From an uncultured Prevotellaceae bacterium (GTDB taxonomy: Bacteria; Bacteroidota; Bacteroidia; Bacteroidales; Muribaculaceae), in the NCBI GenBank assembly GCA_946055125.1, contig CAMGFF010000157.1, forward strand, positions 1-5,797: 5,797 nucleotides of DNA, written 5' to 3'. The translations under genes and the position numbers were made by a program. The notes under the pieces are model-generated. The model ran no database searches and was not told where the DNA came from. It saw only the letters and a list, made by a program, of their open reading frames with translations. Shown one piece after another: positions 1-5,708 of the stretch. Numbering within the stretch: the first letter of the stretch is position 1; each line of letters starts with the position of its first letter.

Positions 1-50
1 ACTCTCATTTGTGAATCCTCTGTATTTGAAATTTGGCGGCATCTCAGCAG

Positions 51-77
51 AGCGCTCAAAAATAAATTTTTGGCGCT
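51..77. repeat. AT-rich inverted repeat (hairpin) in the left intergenic region
   Basis: AGCGC (51-55) and CAAAAA (57-62) pair with TTTTTG (67-72) and GCGCT (73-77), leaving a one-base bulge at T56 and a four-base TAAA loop. The result is an 11-bp stem with the GC pairs outside and the A/T pairs inside, the reverse of a normal intrinsic terminator, and no clean T tract follows on either strand. Apart from this hairpin and the TTTGGCG words at 32, 69 and 109, I see nothing convincing in bases 1-160. The hairpin is plain in the sequence; its role is unknown. Confidence 0.5.
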
Positions 78-160
78 TTGCTTTCGATTTGCACAAATTT
101 TGCCTAAATTTGGCGAGATAAATAATAAGATGGGAAAAGGTTGGGGAAATCTTGGAAAGT

Positions 161-203
161 AAAAAAACGCCAACAAATTGACAGGCAATCAGTTAGCGTT
201 TTT
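161..203 (-). terminator. Intrinsic terminator of tRNA-Arg
   Basis: Read on the minus strand just after the tRNA, AAAAACGCTAAC (203-192) pairs with GTTGGCGTTTTT (174-163). One pair is a G-U wobble, which exists only in the minus-strand RNA and therefore supports the direction. The loop contains a second short pairing, ATTG with CAAT. The 3' arm ends in a T run (169-161). The hairpin starts 6 bases past the tRNA discriminator base, so it fits a rho-independent terminator for a single-gene tRNA transcript. Confidence 0.75.
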
Positions 204-208
204 ATAAG

Positions 209-280
209 TACACCCATGGGGAGTCGAACCCCAATCGATGGAACCGGAATCCAGTATTCTATCCATTGAACTATGGGTGC
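209..280 (-). tRNA. tRNA-Arg, anticodon CCG
   Basis: The minus strand folds into a full cloverleaf of 72 bases without encoded CCA. The acceptor stem is GCACCCA/TGGGTGT with a G-U first pair. The D arm is GTTC/GAAT around a loop AATGGATA. The anticodon loop TTCCGGT places CCG at 247-245, reading the arginine codon CGG. The variable loop is CGAT, and the T arm is TGGGG-TTCGACT-CCCCA. The D loop has an A at the position expected for the arginine identity base A20, and the discriminator base is A209. One oddity is that the outermost anticodon-stem pair is a C-U mismatch (27-43). The 3' CCA must be added by the CCA-adding enzyme, as is common in Bacteroidota. The gene has its own promoter and terminator, so it is probably monocistronic. 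Confidence 0.93.
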
Positions 281-292
281 GGTTTTGCTCGG

Positions 293-324
293 CAAAAGTA
301 ATATTTTATTTGTTGCTGTGCAAA
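293..324 (-). promoter_or_regulatory. Promoter of tRNA-Arg (Bacteroidota type)
   Basis: On the minus strand TACTTTTG (300-293) matches the Bacteroidota -7 consensus TAnnTTTG, and TTTG (324-321) lies 20 bases upstream as the -33 element. The expected transcription start near 285-288 leaves only a short leader before the tRNA 5' end at 280. Confidence 0.7.
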
Positions 325-399
325 TTTTTGGGGAGGAAAAGGGTTTGAAAGGGTGAGATTGGTGGATTTTTTGATTAATTATTGAATGAATGCTCGACT

Positions 400-1062
400 A
401 TGAATGTGAGGATTGAGGATAGCTGGCGTAGGGAGCTGGCGGCTGAGTGGGACAAGGATTACTTTGTGCGCTTGGTGGATTTTGTGAGGCGGGAATATGC
501 TGCCGGACCGGTGTTCCCGCCCGGTGGTGAGATATTTGCGGCGTTTGATGCCACACCTTTCGACCGGGTGAAGGTGGTGATACTTGGTCAGGACCCGTAT
601 CACGACTATGGTCAGGCTAATGGCTTGTGTTTCTCGGTGCGTGATGGTGTGCCGTTTCCGCCGTCGCTGATGAATATTTTCAAGGAGATTCATGATGACC
701 TTGGGAAGCCTATTCCGGCGAGTGGCGACTTGAGCCGCTGGGCGCGGCAGGGTGTGCTGCTGCTCAACTCCACGCTCACGGTGCGTGCCCACCAAGCGGG
801 CTCGCACCAGAACCGTGGCTGGGAGCTGTTCACTGATGAGGTGATAATGCGTCTTGCTGTGGAGAGGGAGCACTTGGTGTTTATGCTGTGGGGGTCGTAT
901 GCGATAAGGAAGGGGGCGTTTATCGACCGGGATAGGCACTTGGTGCTCACTTCACCACACCCGTCGCCGCTGTCGGCCTATCGTGGCTTTTTTGGCAACA
1001 AGCATTTCTCGCGGGCTAATGCTTATCTTGTGGAGCATGGCATTGAGCCGGTGGAGTGGTGA
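400..1062 (+). CDS. ung: Uracil-DNA glycosylase (family 1)
   Basis: This enzyme removes uracil from DNA by cutting the N-glycosidic bond, the first step of base-excision repair, in the cytoplasm. The 220-residue protein carries every family-1 signature: the water-activating loop GQDPYH (63-68, catalytic Asp65), the uracil-stacking Phe78 in GLCFSV, the uracil-selecting Asn123 in LLLNS, and the HPSPLS loop (187-192) with His187 and the intercalating Leu191. The numbering is almost the same as in the E. coli enzyme, which supports the ATG at 400. An in-frame TTG at 382 would add six residues (MNECST) that do not resemble the family's N-terminus. No Shine-Dalgarno site is visible. The gene is divergent from tRNA-Arg. 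Its stop codon lies inside a 20-bp direct repeat, and the plug-family gene follows in the same direction after 99 bases, so they may be cotranscribed. Confidence 0.97.
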   Translation: MNVRIEDSWRRELAAEWDKDYFVRLVDFVRREYAAGPVFPPGGEIFAAFDATPFDRVKVVILGQDPYHDYGQANGLCFSVRDGVPFPPSLMNIFKEIHDDLGKPIPASGDLSRWARQGVLLLNSTLTVRAHQAGSHQNRGWELFTDEVIMRLAVEREHLVFMLWGSYAIRKGAFIDRDRHLVLTSPHPSPLSAYRGFFGNKHFSRANAYLVEHGIEPVEW

Positions 1063-1118
1063 GGTTTTTTTAGGTAAGAGGTAAGAGGTAAGGGGTAAGA
1101 GGTTTTTTTAGGTAAGAG
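1061..1118 (+). repeat. GTAAGAG heptad array flanked by an exact 20-bp direct repeat
   Basis: The 20-mer GAGG-T7-AGGTAAGAG occurs exactly at 1061-1080 and again at 1099-1118, a 38-base period. The first copy begins inside the ung stop codon TGA. Between the two T7 runs are four tandem heptads starting at 1074: GTAAGAG, GTAAGAG, GTAAGGG, GTAAGAG. A G-rich tail (1118-1136, runs of 5, 4, 3 and 2 G) follows up to the next gene. I see no hairpin before either T run, so this is not an obvious terminator. Confidence 0.85.
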
Positions 1119-1161
1119 GGGGTTAGGGGAGGGTGGATTGAAATTGAATTTATTTTGGAAG

Positions 1162-2430
1162 ATGAGGAAAGTTTTTGCTTTTTTGATGGCTGTGATGGCT
1201 CTTGTGGCACTTGCCGGTGAGCCTGTGGATACGCACACGAGGGTTTTCGACTCTTCGTTTAAGTCGCTGCAGGTGCGTCTTGAGGGGAATGATTTTTTCC
1301 CGCCTATTCTCACTTGGGGCAACGATGGTGAGAGGATTGTTGTGTCGTTTGACGAGCTGAAGGACGACCGCTCTTATTTGCGCTACACTTTGGTGCATTG
1401 CGATGCCGACTGGCAGCCGTCGGAGGGGCTTGTGGACTCGGAGTTTGTGGATGGCTTCAACTATGCCGATGTGGAGGACTATGAGTTTTCGAGCGGCACG
1501 TTCTCGCAGTTTGTGCATTACCGCTTTTCGCTGCCTAATGAGCAGATGCGTCCGTTGCTGTCGGGCAATTACTTGGTGCGTGTGTATCGAGAGGAGGATC
1601 CCGAGGATGTGGTGCTGCAGGCGCGGTTCATGGTGAGTGAGAATGCGGTGATGGTGCCTGTTGAGGTCACGTCGCGTACCGATGTCGACTATAACGAGGC
1701 ACACCAGCAGCTCTCGGTGAAGGTGAACACGCGCAACTACCGGGTGCAGGATATGTATCGCGACTTGAAACTTCGTGTGACGCAGAACTTGCGTCCCGAC
1801 ACCGAGGTGGCGCTTTCGTCGCCGATGATGGTGAATGGCAATGTGGCGGTGTTTGAGCGCGACAAGCGGCTGATATTTGCTGCGGGGAATGAATTCCGCC
1901 GCATTGAGACGGTGGCCACGAATTATCGCACTATGGGAGTGGAGGCCGTGGAGTATCACCACCCTTTCTACCACGCCACGCTGCGCACCGATGAGCCACG
2001 CTGCGAGGAACCTTACCTCTACGACCGCACGCAGAATGGCCGCTACTTCATCCGCAATGCCGAGGCCGACAATTCGGCTTCGTGTGCCGACTATATTGTG
2101 ACGCATTTCACTCTCAACACCGGCGGCCCGGTGCGAGGGGGGAGGATTTACCTGAGCGGAGAGTTCACGCACTACCTCTACACACCGGCGACGCTGATGA
2201 AATATGATGCCGCCACGGGGTGCTACCTGTGCGACATGATGCTGAAGCAGGGAGCCTACAACTATGAGTATCTCTTTGTACCCGATGGCTCGGAAGTGGG
2301 GCAGACGGCGACAATAGAGGGCGATAAGTATCAGACGGTGAATGAATACCTTGTGAGGGTGTATCACCGCCAGACGGGCGAGCGCTACGACCGCCTCATA
2401 GGCTACGGCATAGCGTTCTCGGGGAAATAG
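1162..2430 (+). CDS. Type IX secretion plug-family protein (DUF5103), exported
   Basis: The 422-residue protein matches, from memory of the family, the DUF5103 proteins of Bacteroidota, now named after the T9SS plug. In Flavobacterium the plug protein binds the periplasmic side of the giant SprA translocon and closes it when idle. The sequence opens with a signal peptide (basic start, hydrophobic 4-18, probable cleavage after ALA at 16-18). Family landmarks include SLQVRLEGN (35-43), YTLVHCDADW (75-84), FVDGFN (95-100), LPNEQMRPLLSGNY (124-137), NEFRRIE (243-249), HHPFYHATL (266-274) and the C-terminal GERYDRLIGY (406-415). Residues 329-377 (LSGEFTHY to YNYEYLFVPDG) resemble an immunoglobulin-like E-set/CBM48 fold. 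The ATG at 1162 gives a compact signal peptide; an in-frame TTG at 1138 would add eight residues. The function is inferred from the family; no other secretion gene is in view. Confidence 0.85.
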   Translation: MRKVFAFLMAVMALVALAGEPVDTHTRVFDSSFKSLQVRLEGNDFFPPILTWGNDGERIVVSFDELKDDRSYLRYTLVHCDADWQPSEGLVDSEFVDGFNYADVEDYEFSSGTFSQFVHYRFSLPNEQMRPLLSGNYLVRVYREEDPEDVVLQARFMVSENAVMVPVEVTSRTDVDYNEAHQQLSVKVNTRNYRVQDMYRDLKLRVTQNLRPDTEVALSSPMMVNGNVAVFERDKRLIFAAGNEFRRIETVATNYRTMGVEAVEYHHPFYHATLRTDEPRCEEPYLYDRTQNGRYFIRNAEADNSASCADYIVTHFTLNTGGPVRGGRIYLSGEFTHYLYTPATLMKYDAATGCYLCDMMLKQGAYNYEYLFVPDGSEVGQTATIEGDKYQTVNEYLVRVYHRQTGERYDRLIGYGIAFSGK

Positions 2431-2453
2431 TTTTTAGAGGTAATAGGTAATAT
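2431..2453 (+). repeat. T run with two GTAATAG-type heptads between convergent genes
   Basis: Directly after the plug-gene stop codon come TTTTTAGAG (2431-2439), GTAATAG (2440-2446) and GTAATAT (2447-2453). This is a short, degenerate version of the T-run plus heptad arrangement seen at 1061-1118. It fills over half of the 39-base gap between the convergent plug and antiporter genes. I see no convincing terminator hairpin here for either gene. Confidence 0.5.
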
Positions 2454-2469
2454 ATTGGCTTGGGGTGGG

Positions 2470-3441
2470 TTAGGAGAGGAGGAGGTAGGTGGTGTAGGCG
2501 GCGTAGAGAAGGAGGAGGAGGGCACCCTCGGCGCGGTCGATTACTTTTCGCCTCAGCGTGAAAGCGAAGATGAATGTGAGCACCGACGAGAGGATCAGCA
2601 CGCCGAAGTCGAGCATGGAGATGCCTGTGAGCACAATGGGGCTTATGAGCGACGAAAGGCCGAGAATCATCATCACATTGAAGACGTTGGAGCCGAGCAC
2701 GTTGCCCAGTGCGAGCTGAGGGTTTCCTTTGCGGGCTGCGATTATGCAGGTTACGAGTTCGGGCAGGGAAGTGCCGAGGGCAACGATGGTGATGGAGATG
2801 GTGCGCTCACTCATGCCGAGAAGTGTGGCGATATCCACGGCCGAAGAGAGGAAAAGGTTTCCGCCCGTGAGTAGCACTGCGAGTGAGACCACAGCGCCGG
2901 CAATCATCACCCACAAGGGACGGCCCGTGAAAAGCGACTTTTCAGGTTCATCGTTGGCAGGCTCGGGTTCAGGGTTGTTCTTTGAGGTTAAGAATGTGTA
3001 GCCTATGTAGGCGGCGAAAAGCAAGAGGAGGAAGAAGCCGTCGAGGCGCCCCAGCTCATTCTCGGTGATGTGAGGGAAGACGCTGTCGGAGCAGAGGAGC
3101 ATCAGCAGGAACGCGAGGAAAATACCGAAGGGAATGTCGCGTCGCAGATTGGAGCTTGTGATGCCGAAAGGAAGAATCACTGCTGTGGTTCCGAGGATAA
3201 GCAGCGTGTTGCAGATGTTGGAGCCGAGCACATTGCCGAGGGCTATGTCGCCGTGACCGGAGATGGCAGAAGAAAGCGACACGAAAAGTTCGGGGGCAGA
3301 GGTGCCCATGCCCACAATGGTTACTCCAATAACGAAGTCGGAGAGCTTGGCTCGTTTAGCGATGGCCACCGAGGCATCTACGAGTTTGTCGGCTCCCAGG
3401 AGGAGCATAGCCAGGCCGGCGATAAGGATGATGTACGTCAT
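2470..3441 (-). CDS. Calcium/sodium antiporter (CaCA family, YrbG-like)
   Basis: This is an inner-membrane cation exchanger, by family likely to export Ca2+ against Na+ entry. The 323-residue protein shows the internal duplication that defines the family. Repeat alpha-1 has GMGTSAPE (44-51) and GNVLGSNICN (69-78); alpha-2 has ALGTSLPE (221-228) and GNVLGSNVFN (246-255). Glu51 and Glu228 are the expected ion ligands. About ten hydrophobic segments are seen, with a short hydrophilic linker (152-174, rich in Pro, Glu and Asn) between the halves and no added regulatory domain. Both halves end their second motif in Asn (78, 255); some family members have Asp at the second site, so ion preference cannot be read with certainty. 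Length and start (MTYIILIAGL, running straight into the first helix) are normal. The gene is divergent from the ATP-grasp-like gene and convergent with the plug gene. The gene symbol is left open. Confidence 0.93.
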   Translation of the reverse strand: MTYIILIAGLAMLLLGADKLVDASVAIAKRAKLSDFVIGVTIVGMGTSAPELFVSLSSAISGHGDIALGNVLGSNICNTLLILGTTAVILPFGITSSNLRRDIPFGIFLAFLLMLLCSDSVFPHITENELGRLDGFFLLLLFAAYIGYTFLTSKNNPEPEPANDEPEKSLFTGRPLWVMIAGAVVSLAVLLTGGNLFLSSAVDIATLLGMSERTISITIVALGTSLPELVTCIIAARKGNPQLALGNVLGSNVFNVMMILGLSSLISPIVLTGISMLDFGVLILSSVLTFIFAFTLRRKVIDRAEGALLLLLYAAYTTYLLLS

Positions 3442-3469
3442 AGTTTCAAGAGCTAAAAAAAAGTTTTTG

Positions 3470-3477
3470 CAAAGGTA
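3470..3477 (-). promoter_or_regulatory. -7 element of the antiporter promoter
   Basis: TACCTTTG on the minus strand (3477-3470) fits TAnnTTTG and would start transcription near 3463, giving a leader of about 20 bases before the ATG at 3441. No TTTG is found 20 bases upstream. That position is taken by the TTAGGAG array, and a run of nine T/A pairs (3482-3490) lies in the spacer. Confidence 0.5.
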
Positions 3478-3490
3478 GTGATTTTTTTTT

Positions 3491-3543
3491 AGTTAGGAGT
3501 TAGGAGTTAGGAGTTAGGAGTTTTTTTAGTTTTTAGTTAGGAG
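3491..3543 (+). repeat. AGTTAGG (TTAGGAG) heptad array upstream of the ATP-grasp-like gene
   Basis: Four perfect tandem AGTTAGG heptads occupy 3491-3518. They are followed by AG, a T7 run (3521-3527), AGTTTTT, and one more AGTTAGGAG (3535-3543). The architecture (four heptads, T7, one further heptad) mirrors the array at 1061-1118, with the related word TTAGGAG in place of GTAAGAG. The last copy puts AGGAG at 3539-3543, four bases before the ATG at 3548, where it could act as a ribosome binding site. This is notable in a genome where most starts here lack one. Confidence 0.85.
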
Positions 3544-3547
3544 TTTT

Positions 3548-4702
3548 ATGGAAGGAAAGGTTTTTATTTTTAATCCGGAGAATGACCTGGCGCTGGCCTA
3601 TGGCGAGGAAGGATATACGGCACCGCCGGCGGCACGGCAGCTTAGGCGCGACTTGCAGATGCTGCCGGTGTGGTACTGTGAGGCCGGGAGCACTGTTCTC
3701 TCGCAGTGCTGTGATGAGGATTCGGCGTGGCTCGGCGGGCTGAGGGAGAGCTTTGGCATCGAGGCAAGGTGCATAGCTATCAACCACTTGCAGAACCACT
3801 GCTGCGACTACCGGCCGTGGGGGTGGAGCCGCGACTTGCGTAGGCGGCTGCTTAATGAGTGTGTGCCGGCAGGGCAGCTGCCCACGGTGGAGCAAATCGA
3901 CCGGTGGCGTGAGCTGTCGCACCGCCGCATCTCGCAGAGGCTGCTGCGGTGGGTGTGTGAGCGCGTGGTAGCGCCCATGCCCGAGCTGCCGTACGAGGCG
4001 CACACGGTGGCCGAGGTGCGTGACTATGAGCTGCGGCACCCACGGTGCTACATCAAGGCGCCATGGTCGAGCAGTGGGCATGGAGTGTATCGTGTGCTTG
4101 AGCCGCAGTCACGCAACTTTGAGATTTGGACACAGGGTGTGATCAACCGCCAGGGCTCGATAATGTGTGAGCCGGCACTTGAGGCGGTGCAGGATTTTGC
4201 CATAGAATACCAGTGCCAAGGCGGCACGGCGCGGCAGGTGGGCTACTCGGTGTTTGGCAACGATACGCACAGTGCCTACAGCGGTGGGATAGTGGCTGAT
4301 GAGGCGACATTGCGCGGCATTATAGTGGAGAAGCTGGGCGATGCGAGGCTGCTCGACGCGGTGCGTGAGGCGGTGCGGCAATTTGTGGAGGCCGAGATAG
4401 CGTCGAGCTATGAGGGTTATCTTGGAGTGGATATGATGGTGTATGCTGCCGAAGGTGGCGAGAGGAGGCTCAATCCCTGCATAGAGCTGAACCTGCGCAC
4501 CACGATGGGAGTGGTGACAGCCCTGTTTGCTCAGCGCTATCTTGCGCCGGGGGCGACAGGCCGCTTTGTGGTGGAGCAGGGCAAGGAGGCCGCGGCCGGC
4601 GGGCCTGCTGTGATAGAGGGTGGCAAGCTGCGTGGCGGCACCTTGTGGCTCACCCCCCGCTATGCCGATAGCCGCTACACGGCGCGTATAGATGTGAAAT
4701 AG
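3548..4702 (+). CDS. Uncharacterised ATP-grasp-like protein
   Basis: I do not recognise a named function. The 384-residue soluble protein has no signal peptide or membrane segment. It opens with FIFNPENDLALA (6-17) and TAPPAARQLRRDL (24-36), a start I associate with conserved hypothetical proteins of Bacteroidales. The C-terminal half looks like an ATP-grasp fold: a lysine plus small-residue loop YIKAPWSSSGHGV (168-180, Lys170), a possible hinge or adenine-contact segment MCEPAL (206-211, Glu208), YLGVDMMVY (291-299, Asp295), and a metal-binding-like CIELNLR (311-317, Glu313, Asn315, Arg317). ATP-grasp enzymes join a carboxylate to an amine or thiol through an acyl phosphate, so a ligase role is likely, but the substrate is unknown and the neighbours do not reveal it. 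The N-terminal half is rich in Cys, Trp and Arg. The start ATG at 3548 is backed by AGGAG four bases upstream. No TAnnTTTG promoter is seen in the 106-base spacer. Confidence 0.8.
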   Translation: MEGKVFIFNPENDLALAYGEEGYTAPPAARQLRRDLQMLPVWYCEAGSTVLSQCCDEDSAWLGGLRESFGIEARCIAINHLQNHCCDYRPWGWSRDLRRRLLNECVPAGQLPTVEQIDRWRELSHRRISQRLLRWVCERVVAPMPELPYEAHTVAEVRDYELRHPRCYIKAPWSSSGHGVYRVLEPQSRNFEIWTQGVINRQGSIMCEPALEAVQDFAIEYQCQGGTARQVGYSVFGNDTHSAYSGGIVADEATLRGIIVEKLGDARLLDAVREAVRQFVEAEIASSYEGYLGVDMMVYAAEGGERRLNPCIELNLRTTMGVVTALFAQRYLAPGATGRFVVEQGKEAAAGGPAVIEGGKLRGGTLWLTPRYADSRYTARIDVK

Positions 4703-4766
4703 GCAAGAAACGCTGCAAAAAACGTGAAAAAAGCAGTAGGGTAGTAGGAATGTTGCGCCGAAGTGT

Positions 4767-4774
4767 TATCTTTG
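4767..4774 (+). promoter_or_regulatory. -7 element of the outer-membrane protein gene
   Basis: TATCTTTG is a perfect TAnnTTTG match. The expected start near 4780 gives an A-rich leader of about 26 bases before the ATG at 4806. No TTTG is seen 20 bases upstream; the region there is the G-rich GTAGGGTAGTAGG (4736-4748). The element suggests independent transcription rather than read-through from the ATP-grasp-like gene. Confidence 0.6.
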
Positions 4775-4805
4775 CAGCCAGAAAACACATAAAGATAAAA
4801 ATAAC

Positions 4806-5297
4806 ATGAAGAAGATAATAGCAGCCGTGATAATGGCGATAGTGGCACTCGTGCCGACGACTATGAATGCACAGAGAGGCGAGAAATCGGTGGGAGTGTT
4901 TGGTGGCTTCAACAGCGAGACAGAGAGCGGACTTGCTGGAGTGTATTTCCAATATGGTTGCAACAGCTGGCTGCGACTGTCGCCGAATATGCAGGTAGTA
5001 TTTAGGAAGCACAACCTTGGAGCCTTTCAAATAAATGGCAATGCGCACTTTGTGCTGCCGCTTGGCGATGAGGTGAATGTGTATGGCATAGGAGGGGTGA
5101 CCTATCAGAGCTGGCGCTACTCAGAAAAAAAAGATAAGCGAGAAGACAATGTAACCAACCGCTTCGGGCTTGCAGCAGGAGCGGGCATAGAGCTCTATTG
5201 CACCAAGACGCTGAAATTGATGGCTGAGGGGAAATACAGTTTTCTGAAGAAGCACCCCTCGGGCGATGTGTTTGTGGGTATAGGCTATGTGTTTTAG
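4806..5297 (+). CDS. Small outer-membrane beta-barrel protein
   Basis: The 163-residue precursor starts with a clear signal peptide (MKKIIAAVIMAIVALVP), with likely cleavage after NA at 21-22 to leave Gln23. The mature part alternates polar and hydrophobic or aromatic residues in what I count as eight strands: about 29-35, 42-52, 55-68, 74-86, 90-105, 118-132, 136-147 and 153-163, ending in Phe as barrel proteins usually do. This fits a small OmpA/OmpX-type barrel without a peptidoglycan-binding domain. The loop at 106-116 (SEKKDKREDNV) is highly charged and would face outward. Two cysteines (52, 132) are present. The role is unknown; such barrels are often porin-like or structural. The start is an ATG in an A-rich leader without Shine-Dalgarno. 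The stop codon overlaps that of the convergent MerR gene. An A8 run (5125-5132) lies inside the gene. Confidence 0.82.
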   Translation: MKKIIAAVIMAIVALVPTTMNAQRGEKSVGVFGGFNSETESGLAGVYFQYGCNSWLRLSPNMQVVFRKHNLGAFQINGNAHFVLPLGDEVNVYGIGGVTYQSWRYSEKKDKREDNVTNRFGLAAGAGIELYCTKTLKLMAEGKYSFLKKHPSGDVFVGIGYVF

Positions 5298-5641
5298 AAG
5301 CGGATTTTCTCGATTTCGCGCTGCATTGCCACGAGCCGGTCGCGCACATTGCGGAGCCGGTCGATTACCTCAACGCGCTTCGACACATTAGAGCGGTTAC
5401 GGCGAATCTCATTTTGGGCGGCGTCGAGGCGCATACCCTTTTCCTTGACGAGATATAGGATTAGTCGCAGAGTCTCGATGTCGGCTGGGGAATATAGGCG
5501 GCGGTTGGTGTCGGAGCGTTCGGGTTTAATCACTGTGAACTCCTTTTCCCAGAAACGCAGTGTAGAGGCCGGCATCCCCAGGATGTCGGCAACCTCGCTA
5601 ATGCGGTAGAATTTTTTGTTGAGATTGTCGGTTTTTGCCAT
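5294..5641 (-). CDS. MerR-type transcriptional regulator
   Basis: This 115-residue cytoplasmic DNA-binding protein has the MerR winged helix-turn-helix at 12-68: RISEVADILGMPASTLRFWEKEF (helix-turn-helix), then NRRLYSPADIETLRLI (wing and following helix). Residues 60-112 are helical and end in a probable dimerising coiled coil (VEVIDRLRNVRDRLVAMQREIEKI). There are no cysteines and no C-terminal effector domain, so metal or drug sensing of the classic MerR kind is unlikely. Short MerR proteins like this are common as single genes in Bacteroidota, and I know of no established target. MerR proteins usually bind between promoter elements and often control their own promoter, so the superimposed divergent promoters just upstream are a natural candidate site. 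Its stop (TAA, 5296-5294) overlaps the TAG of the outer-membrane protein gene. Confidence 0.9.
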   Translation of the reverse strand: MAKTDNLNKKFYRISEVADILGMPASTLRFWEKEFTVIKPERSDTNRRLYSPADIETLRLILYLVKEKGMRLDAAQNEIRRNRSNVSKRVEVIDRLRNVRDRLVAMQREIEKIRF

Positions 5642-5676
5642 TTTTTAGAGATAAAAGGTTGATAAAAACGAATAGA

Positions 5677-5708
5677 TTTGCAAATGTAATAAATTCGGAG
5701 TAATTTTG
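5677..5708 (+). promoter_or_regulatory. Promoter firing rightwards out of the window
   Basis: TTTG (5677-5680), a 20-base spacer and TAATTTTG (5701-5708) form a complete match to the Bacteroidota consensus, the best on the plus strand here. Transcription would start near 5713-5716. No gene begins before the window ends at 5797, so the leader is at least about 80 bases long. Confidence 0.65.

Noticed and set aside
105..112. TAAATTTG as a plus-strand promoter -7 element
   Set aside because: Upstream TTTG words lie at 13 or 24 bases instead of about 20, and no plus-strand gene follows before the tRNA terminator.
1..162. Two plus-strand frames open from the left edge, ending at 120 and 162, as possible 3' ends of a gene
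   Set aside because: Both frames overlap in AT-rich sequence with a hairpin and repeated words, neither gives a protein I can place, and two open frames at once argue against coding. A partial gene cannot be fully excluded because the left side is cut off.
104..295. 63-residue minus-strand frame
   Set aside because: It runs through the whole tRNA-Arg gene and its terminator, so it is a chance frame.
379..939. 186-residue antisense frame opposite ung
   Set aside because: The sense strand carries all uracil-DNA glycosylase motifs; the antisense product is His/Arg/Pro-rich and featureless.
1150..2367. 405-residue antisense frame opposite the plug gene
   Set aside because: It is very rich in His, Arg and Ile, has no recognisable motif, and mirrors the codon bias of the sense gene, whose protein matches a known family along its length.
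2455..2874. 139-residue plus-strand frame over the antiporter gene
   Set aside because: The product is a low-complexity Glu/Gly/His-rich sequence, as expected opposite a hydrophobic membrane protein, whose own motifs are clear.
4703..4766. Possible terminator after the ATP-grasp-like gene (CTGC ... GCAG)
   Set aside because: The stem is only four pairs around an A-rich loop and no T tract follows.
5125..5132. A8 run inside the outer-membrane protein gene as a phase-variation site
   Set aside because: The run encodes Lys-Lys in a charged loop and the frame is intact. Eight As is short, and AAA codons are common here, so there is no positive evidence of switching.
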